Positions 43,077-51,854 of a DNA stretch of 64,000 bases are shown in pieces. Numbering within the stretch: position 1 is the first letter of the stretch; every line of letters starts with the position of its first letter. Source of the stretch: Faecalicoccus pleomorphus DSM 20574 (GTDB taxonomy: Bacteria; Bacillota_I; Bacilli_A; Erysipelotrichales; Erysipelotrichaceae); assembly GCF_000420345.1 (NCBI RefSeq), contig NZ_ATUT01000001.1:186001-250000 (forward strand). The letters are read 5' to 3'. Under the pieces are notes generated by a model. The model made no database searches and was not told the origin of the DNA. It worked only from the letters and a program-made list of their open reading frames with translations. The position numbers and the translations under genes were made by a program.

Positions 43077-45704
43077 TTAGATCTCTTTTAATGTATTTTC
43101 TACCAGTTTCATGGCTTCATCGACCTTGGAAATGTCCTTTCCTCCGGCCTGTGCCATATCCGGTTTTCCACCGCCGTTACCATCACATAGCATGGCAGCC
43201 TGTTTAACAAGTTTACCGGCATGCACACCTTTTCTCACCGCTTCTTTTCCAGCTCCGGCAACAAAGACAACTTTATTGTCATTTACATTCACAAAGAAAC
43301 ATACGATATTTTCATCCTGGCCCTTTAAATTGGAAACGATATCCTTTAAAGCCGAAGTATCCATGCCCTGTACCTTTTTGATCAAAGCTTTGATAGATCC
43401 ACATTCTTTAGCTTCCAGGATCCATTCTTTGGACTTTAACGCAAAAATCTGATTCTTCAAATTTTCATTTTCCTTTTGCAGCGCATGCATCTGTTCCAGG
43501 AAAGAATCAACTTTCAGTTCAATTTCCTTAGTGCTCTTCTGTTTGGCACTCTTGGCAATGTGTTCCAACTGTGCCTGCTGATGCGCACATTCTTTATAAG
43601 CGGCATATTTAGTCTTGGCCGTTATACGACGAATATCTGACCCGATACTTTCTTCACTGGTAATCTTGCACAAACCAATCTGTGAAGTATGATCCACATG
43701 GCATCCACCACAGAATTCTTTGGAAACATCACCCATCGTTACAACACGAACACGATCACCATACTTTTCATTAAACAGAGCTGTAGCTCCGGATTTTCTG
43801 GCATCTTCAATATCCATAACTTCTTTGGTAACGGTATAGTTGGCATCGATATACTGGTTAACCAAGTCTTCAATTTCTACCAGCTGTTCTTTGCTCAGCT
43901 TTTCAAAATGATTGAAGTCAAAACGCAGGTAATCTTCACAAACATAAGAACCAGCCTGTGAAATATGACTTCCGACTACTTGTTTTAAAGCACTCTGCAA
44001 CAAATGCGTACAGGAGTGATTAGCTGTAATGGCAGCACGTTTTTTGGAATCTACTACCTGATGTAATGTCATGCCCTCTTTTAAAACGCCTTGTTCCAAC
44101 TTGACCTGCAGCAGGTTTTGTTTATTTGGTGCTTTTTGTACATCCAGTACCTGTGCTTTGATTCCATCGGCTTCTAAAACACCTGTATCCGCAATCTGTC
44201 CACCACTTTCGGCATAGAAGCAGGTCGTATCTAAGATGATCTGGCCTTCCTCTTCTAAGGCATCCACACGCTTTCCATCCTTGAACAAAGCGATAATCGT
44301 TCCATCACATTCCAAATGATCGTATCCAATATATTGACTTTCCTGTGTGAATTCCATCAAATCTACATGTTGCGAAGCAAAAGATTCTTTGGTATTACGG
44401 GCATTACGAGCACGTTCTTTTTGAAGTTGCATCTGGGCATCAAATTCATCACGAAGCACTTCCAAACCACTTTCCTGAGCAATTTCCTGTGTCAACTCAA
44501 ATGGGAACCCATAAGTATCATACAGCTTAAAGACAATTTCACCGGAAAGCTTACCATTCTGCGCTTTCCGAATTTCCTCATCCAGTAAAGCCTGTCCATT
44601 TTTCAAAGTCTTTTTAAAAGTATCCTCTTCTATTTTGATCAAACGCTGGTTAAATTCCACATGCTCCTGTAAATACGGATAGAAGTCCTGCATCGTATCG
44701 GCAACAACCGGAACAAGCTTATATAAGAACGCATCCTCCAATCCTAACTTCAAGCCATAGCGAACCGCTCTACGAAGCACACGACGAAGAACATAGCCAC
44801 GACCACTGTTTGAGAAGTTGGCACCATCACTTAACGCAAAGGTTACAGTACGAATGTGATCGGCAATAACACGATAAGCCATTTTATATTCACCCTCGTA
44901 CGGATGTTTGGCCAGTTTTTCCGTCGCATGAATAATCGGTAAGAACAAATCGGTATCAAAGTTTGTTTCGCCATCCTGAATCAAGGCAACCAAACGCTCC
45001 AAGCCCATACCGGTATCAATATTTTTCTGTGGCAATTCTTTATAATCTTTACGATCGATAGAAGGATCACAATCGTATTGAGAGAATACGATATTCCATA
45101 CTTCAACATATCGATCATTTTCCAATTCTTCAAAGAACAGACGTTCTCTCAAGCCTTCCGGATCATATTTTTCACCACGATCGAAGAAAATCTCAGAGTC
45201 CGGTCCACCCGGCCCTTTACCGATTTCCCAGAAGTTATCATCCGTTTTCAAGATGTGTTTTGGATCTACACCACATTTTTCAGTCCAAATGCGATACGCA
45301 TCCTCATCATCTGTATAAACCGAAACATACAAACGATTTTTATCGATGCCCATCCATTTTTCACTCGTCAAGAATTCCCATGCGAAAGGAATGGCTTCTT
45401 CTTTAAAGTAATCTCCAATACTAAAGTTTCCCAACATTTCAAAGAATGTATGATGACGTGCTGTTTTCCCTACATTTTCGATATCGTTGGTACGAATGCT
45501 CTTCTGTGCATTGGCAATGCGATTACAACGCGGTTTTTCACTACCGTCAAAATACTTTTTCAAAGCGGCAACTCCCGCATTGATCCATAATAAAGTTGGA
45601 TCGTTGTTGGGGATCAAGCTGGCGCCCGGTTCGATCATATGTCCTTTTTCTTTAAAGTAGTCCAGGAACATCTGTCGAATTTGATTTCCACTTAACTGTT
45701 TCAT
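43077..45704 (-). CDS. alaS: Alanine--tRNA ligase
   Basis: An 875-residue class II synthetase. The aminoacylation domain holds NAGVAALKKYFDG and RHHTFFEMLGNFSIGDYFKEEAI; the editing domain has the zinc site HSCTHLLQSAL and CGGCHVDHTS; the C-Ala domain ends GGGKPDMAQAGGKD. Start ATG 45704 has a GGAGGAAAG site. It is controlled by a T-box leader directly upstream. Confidence 0.97.
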   Translation of the reverse strand: MKQLSGNQIRQMFLDYFKEKGHMIEPGASLIPNNDPTLLWINAGVAALKKYFDGSEKPRCNRIANAQKSIRTNDIENVGKTARHHTFFEMLGNFSIGDYFKEEAIPFAWEFLTSEKWMGIDKNRLYVSVYTDDEDAYRIWTEKCGVDPKHILKTDDNFWEIGKGPGGPDSEIFFDRGEKYDPEGLRERLFFEELENDRYVEVWNIVFSQYDCDPSIDRKDYKELPQKNIDTGMGLERLVALIQDGETNFDTDLFLPIIHATEKLAKHPYEGEYKMAYRVIADHIRTVTFALSDGANFSNSGRGYVLRRVLRRAVRYGLKLGLEDAFLYKLVPVVADTMQDFYPYLQEHVEFNQRLIKIEEDTFKKTLKNGQALLDEEIRKAQNGKLSGEIVFKLYDTYGFPFELTQEIAQESGLEVLRDEFDAQMQLQKERARNARNTKESFASQHVDLMEFTQESQYIGYDHLECDGTIIALFKDGKRVDALEEEGQIILDTTCFYAESGGQIADTGVLEADGIKAQVLDVQKAPNKQNLLQVKLEQGVLKEGMTLHQVVDSKKRAAITANHSCTHLLQSALKQVVGSHISQAGSYVCEDYLRFDFNHFEKLSKEQLVEIEDLVNQYIDANYTVTKEVMDIEDARKSGATALFNEKYGDRVRVVTMGDVSKEFCGGCHVDHTSQIGLCKITSEESIGSDIRRITAKTKYAAYKECAHQQAQLEHIAKSAKQKSTKEIELKVDSFLEQMHALQKENENLKNQIFALKSKEWILEAKECGSIKALIKKVQGMDTSALKDIVSNLKGQDENIVCFFVNVNDNKVVFVAGAGKEAVRKGVHAGKLVKQAAMLCDGNGGGKPDMAQAGGKDISKVDEAMKLVENTLKEI

Positions 45705-45717
45705 TTCTTTCCTCCAA

Positions 45718-45925
45718 TAAAAAAAACGTCCCTATCTCTAGGAACGTTATCAACGCGGTACCATCCTAGTTCGTCTTCCTGTTGGAAAACGCCCTTAATT
45801 CTTCTTTAACGCAGAATACGGCTTCACTCCAAAGTAGCTTCAAAGAGTCTTATTGTAAGGCTTGCACCAAACGCCTTATCTCTAACTGTCCAAATTCTCT
45901 TCTACTCATCTTTTTCATCATCAAG
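45718..45925 (-). promoter_or_regulatory. T-box riboswitch of alaS
   Basis: The minus strand carries the T-box sequence AGGATGGTACCGCG (45767-45754), then a terminator stem AACGTTCCTA / TAGGGACGTT with a T-run (45748-45718). Upstream, GAGTAG near 45910 can pair with CTACTT near 45815 to close stem I, with an AGAGAA loop-E-like motif on its 5' side. The 3' side reads GAAGCTAC, giving a GCU (alanine) specifier. Uncharged tRNA-Ala would favour the antiterminator and raise alaS expression. Confidence 0.9.
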
Positions 45926-45935
45926 CTCTCAAATT

Positions 45936-47240
45936 CTAGCATTCTTTTAAGATTTTGACAAGTAACTTCAACCCTTCCTGCAGACGATCTCTATCTAAAT
46001 ACGCAAAAGAAACGTTCAGACGATCTTTTGCCGGTGTATCGATACCGATTCCTTTTTCTTCACAAGTCTTTATGATCGCAAAGACATCACAATGTGAAAT
46101 ATCGATCTGATAGCTAAAATACGCCTCCTGCAAAAGGACGGAAAAACCTGCGGAAGAAAGAAGATCATACGTGATCTGCTCTTTTTTCGCATATTCTCTT
46201 TTTAACTTACGCACATGTTTTTCCAAATATCCATTGGCGATATATCTTGCCAGTACCAGCTGTTCCAGCTTGGAAGCGGTCGGTCCAAATGAATCTTTAA
46301 ACTGTTGATAAGCATGTTGATACTTTGTGTTTAAGATCATATAGCTTAGACGTAAAGATGGCAATAAGAGTCTTGAAAAGGAACTGAAATAGATCACATT
46401 ATCCATGACACTGGCGGATTGTAAAGCCTGTCTGGGCTTGGAATGATAGGTTAATTCCCCATTATAATCATCTTCCAGAATTAAAAAGTTATTATCATAG
46501 GATAGCTGTAGAATCATATCCCGCATAGAATTCGAAAGTGGTGCAAAATCCCGTCCAAAACAGGCCGTATTGATATATAAGATATCAATATCCAGTAAAG
46601 ATAATTCCTCTATATATCTTTCTTTGGATAAAAAATGACAATCAAACCCAAAAGATGTAAACACATGGTTGACTTCTTTGGATACACCCTCTTCCATCGC
46701 AATCGAAATCGGTTTTTCCAACAGTGAACAAAAATCAAACAACAACGATTGAAATCCGGATCCTACTAAAATCTGAGCACCGGTCGCCAAGATTCCTCGA
46801 TTATGATAAGCATACTCACTAAGGGCAGTCCGTAATTCTTGTTCGCCTTGTTTATCTCCATACGTAGAAATCAATGGTGTATCTTGAAATACATCCTTCA
46901 TATATCGTTTCCAGACTCGTAGGTCAAAGCTATCCTGGCTGACGGCATGGCTTCTAAAATCATATAAGTATTGTTTCGGTATGTCTGAATTTGAAGCCTG
47001 TGCTATGATTTGTTGGCGATGAAGCTGATAAGGCTTGATATCAACAATAAATCCTTTTTGTGCCTCACTGATAATATAACCATCCAATACTAATTGTTCA
47101 TAACCTCTTTCAATGCTCGTTTTTGAAAAGCCAAAGATCTCCACACTTTTACGAATACTGGGAAGTGTATCTCCGTATTTTAAATATCCTTTTTTGATAT
47201 CCTCTACAAATTTGTTATAGACCTGCATATATCGTTTCAT
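45936..47240 (-). CDS. MocR/PdxR-type GntR regulator with aminotransferase-like domain
   Basis: A 434-residue protein: a GntR winged helix at the N-terminus (GYLKYGDTLPSIRKSVEIFGFSKTSIERGYEQL, about 18-50), then a fold-type I aminotransferase-like domain. The domain keeps ILVGSGFQSLL and LILEDDYNGELTY (Asp257/258 region). The Schiff-base lysine expected in SFSK is Arg290 (SSFSRLLLPSLRLSYM), and the TPxHQxPxG motif is degraded (TACFGRDFAPLS). It may therefore bind no PLP covalently. It is divergent from an ECF S component. AGAGGA site. Confidence 0.82.
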   Translation of the reverse strand: MKRYMQVYNKFVEDIKKGYLKYGDTLPSIRKSVEIFGFSKTSIERGYEQLVLDGYIISEAQKGFIVDIKPYQLHRQQIIAQASNSDIPKQYLYDFRSHAVSQDSFDLRVWKRYMKDVFQDTPLISTYGDKQGEQELRTALSEYAYHNRGILATGAQILVGSGFQSLLFDFCSLLEKPISIAMEEGVSKEVNHVFTSFGFDCHFLSKERYIEELSLLDIDILYINTACFGRDFAPLSNSMRDMILQLSYDNNFLILEDDYNGELTYHSKPRQALQSASVMDNVIYFSSFSRLLLPSLRLSYMILNTKYQHAYQQFKDSFGPTASKLEQLVLARYIANGYLEKHVRKLKREYAKKEQITYDLLSSAGFSVLLQEAYFSYQIDISHCDVFAIIKTCEEKGIGIDTPAKDRLNVSFAYLDRDRLQEGLKLLVKILKEC

Positions 47241-47330
47241 AAACTGTCCTCTTAAAATTTAACATAATTGTATATTTTATAAAAGACACTTTATTCGTAA
47301 AATAGAGACAAAGAAAGGAATGAGATAGAT

Positions 47331-47846
47331 ATGAAAACAAACAAACAAATTCAACAAATTGTGCTCAGCGCCTTAGGAATTGCCATTGTATTTGTCGCAA
47401 CAATCTCGATTCGTATTCCCAATGCGATGCAGGGATATGTCAATATGGGTGATGGATTTATCCTTTTATTTGCTTCTATTTTAAATCCCGGTTTATCATT
47501 TCTTGTCGGGGGGTTAGGTAGTGGTCTGGCTGACGTGACCGGAGGTTATGGATACTACTTTATTTTCACTCTGATCATTAAAGGGCTGGAAGGTTTTATC
47601 GTTGCGTATCTGTTACAAAAAAATGATAGGCCGATGTATCGCATACTTTGGTACCTGATTGGCTCTATGATCATGATCGGTGGTTATTTTCTAGCCGATT
47701 CAATTATCAACCAAAGTGTATGGTTAGGTCTTGCCAGTGTATGGGGTAACTTATTTCAGGCTGCCATGGGATTTCTGGTTGCGATCGTTGGCTACCCTCT
47801 TTTATCAAAACTTCATATGGTATCTTCTGAAAAAGCCACACATTAA
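47331..47846 (+). CDS. ECF transporter S component, possibly for vitamin B6
   Basis: A 171-residue membrane protein with five or six helices. The motif region NMGDGFILLFASILNPGLSFLVGGLGSGLADVTGGYGYY is typical of PF07155-type S components, which bind a vitamin and dock on a shared EcfA/A'/T module. No ATPase or T gene is near, as is usual for group II ECF systems. Divergence from a MocR-type regulator suggests pyridoxine or a relative, because PdxR-like regulators govern B6 genes; that is inference. AAGGAATGAG site. Confidence 0.78.
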   Translation: MKTNKQIQQIVLSALGIAIVFVATISIRIPNAMQGYVNMGDGFILLFASILNPGLSFLVGGLGSGLADVTGGYGYYFIFTLIIKGLEGFIVAYLLQKNDRPMYRILWYLIGSMIMIGGYFLADSIINQSVWLGLASVWGNLFQAAMGFLVAIVGYPLLSKLHMVSSEKATH

Positions 47847-47860
47847 CGTGTGACTTTTTT
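47831..47860 (+). terminator. Terminator of the ECF S component gene
   Basis: AAAGCCACAC and GTGTGACTTTTTTT form a stem (CACAC/GTGTG with an AAG/CTT extension) and T-run, overlapping the stop codon. Confidence 0.75.
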
Positions 47861-47865
47861 TGTGA

Positions 47866-47899
47866 TAATAAAAAAGAACAAATCCATATGATTTGTTCT
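47866..47899 (-). terminator. Terminator of tRNA-Leu
   Basis: On the minus strand AGAACAAATC pairs with GATTTGTTCT, followed by six T. It lies 12 bases after the tRNA 3' end. Confidence 0.88.
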
Positions 47900-47910
47900 A
47901 ATCTTTTAAA

Positions 47911-47997
47911 TGGTCCCCGAGGCCAGACTCGAACTGGCACGGTATCGCTACCGGTGGATTTTGAGTCCACTGCGTCTACCAATTTCACCACCCGGGG
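47911..47997 (-). tRNA. tRNA-Leu (anticodon CAA), CCA encoded
   Basis: A class II tRNA of 87 bases. The acceptor stem CCCCGGG pairs with CTCGGGG (one G-T), then A and the encoded CCA. The anticodon stem GTGGA/TCCAC holds the loop CTCAAAA, giving anticodon CAA for UUG codons. The long variable arm (CGGTAGCGATACCG) and TTCGAGT T-loop confirm the leucine type. Confidence 0.95.
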
Positions 47998-48129
47998 AAA
48001 TCTCTTTATCGCTGTCGCTTGTCTATTATAACGAATTCAAAAATAGAAATCAATACCTTTTTTTTGAAAAGCTGAAAACAAGCCGAAGAAGCATTTGAAA
48101 ATTACACTGAATTTCTCTATAATGAGCCT

Positions 48130-49293
48130 ATGGAAAAAGTATTAGTTGGATTAAGCGGCGGCGTAGATTCTGCCATTGCCGCCTATATATTAAAAAAACA
48201 AGGTTATGATGTAACATGTTGTTTTATGCGAAATTGGGATGCGTTTGCCAATAACGATATTGAAGGCAATCCTACCATACAAAATGATGTATGCCCGCAG
48301 GAGCAGGACTACATGGATGCCAAGGCGGTGGCTGAGCATTTAGACCTGCCGTTACTACGCGTTGATTTCATTAAAGAATATTGGGATTCTGTTTTTCAGA
48401 CCTTCTTAAACGAATATGAAAAAGGACGTACACCTAATCCGGATATTCTTTGTAATAAATATATTAAGTTTGATGCTTTTTTTGACTATGCCATGAAACA
48501 TGGATTTGATAAAGTGGCTACCGGTCACTATTGTTCAAACGAAACCAAAGATGGTTTTACCTATCTTACACGTGCTGCCGATCAAAACAAAGATCAAACT
48601 TACTTTTTGTGTCAGGTTCCGGAAAAAGCATTGGCAAAAACGCTATTCCCTATTGGGAATCTAATTAAGCCGGAAGTTCGAAAACTGGCAGATCAGCTGC
48701 ATTTGGAAAGTGTTGCCACAAAAAAAGACAGTACCGGAATTTGTTTTATCGGCGAAAGAAATTTCAGACAGTTTCTTTCTAACTACCTTCCCAATAAAGA
48801 AGGCGATATCGTAGATATCGACACCGGAAAGAAGATTGCCAAACACTGTGGTGTTCTATACTATACGATCGGTCAAAGAAAAGGCCTTCATATCGATCAT
48901 GAAAAAGGTCCGTGGTTTGTCTGTGGAAAGGATGTTCACAAAAACATTCTCTTTGTATGTCATACCAATCATAGAGAATGGCTCTATTCGGATTCCTGCA
49001 TCGTTAAAAGCATTAACTGGTTAGTACCGGATTTAAAAGAAATCCCAACCAAGCTGACCTGTAAATTTCGATATCGTCAGGCTGATCAGGATATTGAAAT
49101 TGTTTCTTTTGACAAAGATAGTGCAATGATTCGATATCCACAAAAGATCGCGTCTGTAACCGTGGGACAGGAAGCCGTCTTCTATCACGGACATGTTTGT
49201 CTGGGTGGCGGTGTTATTGAACAAGTCTTTGCGGGTGATGAAGATTTAAACGAGAAAATTATTCAAACATATAAGGAGAAAATCAGTGGATAA
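48130..49293 (+). CDS. mnmA: tRNA-specific 2-thiouridylase MnmA
   Basis: A 387-residue enzyme that puts sulfur on U34 of tRNA-Lys, -Glu and -Gln. The PP-loop is GLSGGVDSAIAAYIL; the catalytic cysteines are in NPDILCNKYIKF and STGICFIGERNF; the C-terminal beta barrel follows from about 285. It is transcribed with recD2, whose GTG start overlaps its end by eight bases. Confidence 0.96.
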   Translation: MEKVLVGLSGGVDSAIAAYILKKQGYDVTCCFMRNWDAFANNDIEGNPTIQNDVCPQEQDYMDAKAVAEHLDLPLLRVDFIKEYWDSVFQTFLNEYEKGRTPNPDILCNKYIKFDAFFDYAMKHGFDKVATGHYCSNETKDGFTYLTRAADQNKDQTYFLCQVPEKALAKTLFPIGNLIKPEVRKLADQLHLESVATKKDSTGICFIGERNFRQFLSNYLPNKEGDIVDIDTGKKIAKHCGVLYYTIGQRKGLHIDHEKGPWFVCGKDVHKNILFVCHTNHREWLYSDSCIVKSINWLVPDLKEIPTKLTCKFRYRQADQDIEIVSFDKDSAMIRYPQKIASVTVGQEAVFYHGHVCLGGGVIEQVFAGDEDLNEKIIQTYKEKISG

Positions 49294-51409
49294 ACAAACC
49301 ATAAAAGCCAGTTTGGATTTTATCATATTCGAAAACCAAGAAACCCACTATGTTGTGGGTTCTTTTTCTGAGACGGAAACATATCATACTTTTACCGGAG
49401 CCGGCCGCCTGCAAAACCCGATTGAGGATCAGGAGTATGAATTGGTTGGCCGCTACATTACGCATCCAAAGTATGGTTCTCAATTTCAAATATTTAGTGC
49501 ACAGAAAATTCTTCCAAAAAAAGAACGAGCTATTGTTCATTTTTTGACCAGCGATGTCTTTCCTACAATCGGTAAAAAGACAGCACAGGCAATCTATGAC
49601 ACATTGGGAGAGGAATGTCTGCATCACATTATCGAAGATCCTGGAAAACTCGATATGGTTCCCGGTCTAAATGCCAAAAAAAAGGAAATCATCAAGGAAG
49701 GTTTACAGTCCTTTGACGGCTTTAATGAAACTTATGTCCGTCTTATGGAACTGGGGTTGGATCAAAAAAAGATCGAACTGTTGGAACAAGCCTATGACAA
49801 TGTTTTAGATGTGATTGAAGAAGATTGTTTTCGTCCTTACTATGAAATTTATGGTTTTGGCTATCGATCGGCCTTAAAGTTAGCCGATGGCCTGGAAATG
49901 GATAAAAAAGATACTCGTCGTATGGATGCCTATGTCTATGAACTGACAAGAAATCTAAGCATGGCAACCGGAAATACATATATTTTTAAGACTTCCCTTT
50001 TGGAACATTTGCCAAATTGTTCGATAGAACTGCTGGATGAAATCTTAGATCGCTTATGTCTTCATAAAAGTCTTCATGTCGATGAAAACAAAGTGTATCC
50101 GTTTGGTTTATATGATGAAGAAATTGAAATTGCCAAAATCTTATCCCATCATCAATTTAAAGTAGATACCCTTTCCAAAAAAGACTTAGATAAAAAAATA
50201 GAAGAAGTGGAATTTGCTTATAACCTTCAATACGACAGTGTACAAAAACAAGCCATTGAAACTTTTTTTAATCACAGCATTTGTATCATCAATGGTGGAC
50301 CGGGTACTGGAAAAACAACGACTGTTAAAGGGATTCTGGCTTTGTACAATGCCTTTTATCCGGATTCAAAAGTACAGCTTTGTGCTCCAACCGGTCGTGC
50401 CAGTAAGCGTTTAAGTCAACTGGCTTATGCGGATAGTAAGACCATTCATTCCCTTTTAAAATGGAACAAAGACGATAATACCTTTTCCAAAGACGAAAAC
50501 GATCCCTTAGAACTGGATGTATTGATCATCGATGAATTCAGTATGGTCGATACCCATCTTTTCTGCAGTTTATTAAAAGCCCTGCCGGATCATGCACGAA
50601 TATTAATGATCGGTGATGAAGATCAGCTGGAAAGTGTTGGACCGGGAAAAGTGTTTGAAGATATCATTTCAAGTCAGGTCTTTCCGGTAATTCATCTAGA
50701 AAAAATCTTTCGTCAAAAAAATGGTTCCGGTATTGTTACACTGGCCAAAGAAATCCGCGAGGAAACTACATGTACCTATGAAGATGGAGTCAACTTTATT
50801 GAAGAAAGTTCACAAAGGATCTTGCCGACGATACAAGAACTCACAAAGGATCTGGATCTGAATGATTTTCAAATCTTATCACCGATGTATAAAGGGGCTG
50901 CCGGTATTGATGCGATCAATGTAGCCATGCAGGAACAATTTAATCCAGGCTCTATAAACAAGCAGGAGCTAAAGGTCGGTACAACCATCTTTCGTGAAGA
51001 CGATAAGGTCATGTTACTAAAAAATTTTCCGGAGGAAGATGTGTATAACGGTGATATTGGATATATCATCGAAATTGATAATTCTTCGAAAGCCAATCAA
51101 AGAATCAGTGTGGATTTCGGCAATCGAATCGTAGATTTTACGTATGATTTTCTCTATTATCTCAAACATGCCTACTGCATCAGTGTTCATAAAGCACAAG
51201 GCAGTGAATATGACACGGTTTGTTGTGTAGTCGATCAAAACTCTCTGCACATGTTGGAAAAGCGCTTGTTGTATACGGGTATATCCCGTGCCAAAAAACA
51301 GCTTTTCATTATTGGGCAACGCTTCGTTTTTGAAAAACAGGTACGTTTAAAAAATCGCAGAATTCGGCAAACAACACTAAAGAAAAGGATACAAGACTAT
51401 ATACGATAA
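49286..51409 (+). CDS. recD2: RecD2-type 5'-3' helicase
   Basis: A 707-residue SF1B helicase not in a RecBCD complex. The N-terminal OB-like and HhH region (FPTIGKKTAQAIYDTLGE; GLNAKKKEIIKEGLQSF) precedes the motor: Walker A INGGPGTGKTTTVKG, DEFSMVD, GDEDQLESVGPG, and the late motif YCISVHKAQGSEYD. The GTG start has AAGGAG seven bases before. RecD2 limits recombination and helps fork repair in Bacillus and Deinococcus. The protein is a little shorter than the ~800-residue Bacillus form. Confidence 0.93.
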   Translation: MDKQTIKASLDFIIFENQETHYVVGSFSETETYHTFTGAGRLQNPIEDQEYELVGRYITHPKYGSQFQIFSAQKILPKKERAIVHFLTSDVFPTIGKKTAQAIYDTLGEECLHHIIEDPGKLDMVPGLNAKKKEIIKEGLQSFDGFNETYVRLMELGLDQKKIELLEQAYDNVLDVIEEDCFRPYYEIYGFGYRSALKLADGLEMDKKDTRRMDAYVYELTRNLSMATGNTYIFKTSLLEHLPNCSIELLDEILDRLCLHKSLHVDENKVYPFGLYDEEIEIAKILSHHQFKVDTLSKKDLDKKIEEVEFAYNLQYDSVQKQAIETFFNHSICIINGGPGTGKTTTVKGILALYNAFYPDSKVQLCAPTGRASKRLSQLAYADSKTIHSLLKWNKDDNTFSKDENDPLELDVLIIDEFSMVDTHLFCSLLKALPDHARILMIGDEDQLESVGPGKVFEDIISSQVFPVIHLEKIFRQKNGSGIVTLAKEIREETTCTYEDGVNFIEESSQRILPTIQELTKDLDLNDFQILSPMYKGAAGIDAINVAMQEQFNPGSINKQELKVGTTIFREDDKVMLLKNFPEEDVYNGDIGYIIEIDNSSKANQRISVDFGNRIVDFTYDFLYYLKHAYCISVHKAQGSEYDTVCCVVDQNSLHMLEKRLLYTGISRAKKQLFIIGQRFVFEKQVRLKNRRIRQTTLKKRIQDYIR

Positions 51410-51410
51410 A

Positions 51411-51437
51411 AAAAACAGGTCACGGCCTGTTTTTTCT
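51411..51437. terminator. Bidirectional terminator between recD2 and the DUF956 gene
   Basis: AAAACAGG and CCTGTTTT form a stem around TCACGG, with A-run and T-run on either side. It serves recD2 (+) and the mannose-PTS operon (-). Confidence 0.85.
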
Positions 51438-51803
51438 GTGTAGAAGATTATGAATTCCTCTTTTTAAAACGGTAAAGAAACCAAGGGACTGTACCATTTT
51501 ATCCGAAGGCATATGATTACGAATCGCACGTAGAAGCTCTTTATTGCGTTTTCCCGCTGAAAAAGAGAAACTTCCATCACTTTTCGTAAAGATTGCAAAA
51601 CGATTGATATAGCGTTTAAAATAAACCGATGCGGCTAAATAGTCGATTTCCTCCCAGGGAATTTGAATGTAGTCTTCGACCTTACGATCGTTATAATATT
51701 CAAACGCTTTATCACCGACCATGATCTTACCGGTACTGGTCAAGCCCATAAAACAGCTTCCCTTGACCGTCAACTCTGCTTTTGTATTCATTGATTGAAC
51801 CAT
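51420..51803 (-). CDS. DUF956 protein linked to mannose PTS
   Basis: A 127-residue protein of the DUF956 (ManO) family: ELTVKGSCFMGLTSTGKIMVGDKAFEYYND, IQIPWEEIDYLAASVYFKRYINRFAIFTKS. It looks like a PH-like/GRAM fold. The family is found almost only after mannose-family PTS genes, as here; its job is thought to be regulatory but is not settled. AGGTGAT site. A hairpin separates it from the IID gene. Confidence 0.85.
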   Translation of the reverse strand: MVQSMNTKAELTVKGSCFMGLTSTGKIMVGDKAFEYYNDRKVEDYIQIPWEEIDYLAASVYFKRYINRFAIFTKSDGSFSFSAGKRNKELLRAIRNHMPSDKMVQSLGFFTVLKRGIHNLLHRKNRP

Positions 51804-51823
51804 CGTATCACCTCAAAAAGAAG

Positions 51824-51845
51824 AAGTCCGGTAAAAACCGGACTT
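51824..51845 (-). terminator. Internal hairpin between PTS IID and DUF956
   Basis: AAGTCCGGT (51824-51832) and ACCGGACTT (51837-51845) form a perfect nine-base stem with a four-base A loop. On the minus strand the run after it is CTTCTTTTT, a poor T-tract, so it may lower rather than stop transcription or may guard the 3' end of the PTS mRNA. Confidence 0.65.
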
Positions 51846-51854
51846 TTATACATT

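Noticed and set aside
47707-47991. Antisense frame of about 94 codons across the ECF gene end and the tRNA
   Set aside because: It covers tRNA-Leu and two terminators, so it cannot be a real protein gene.
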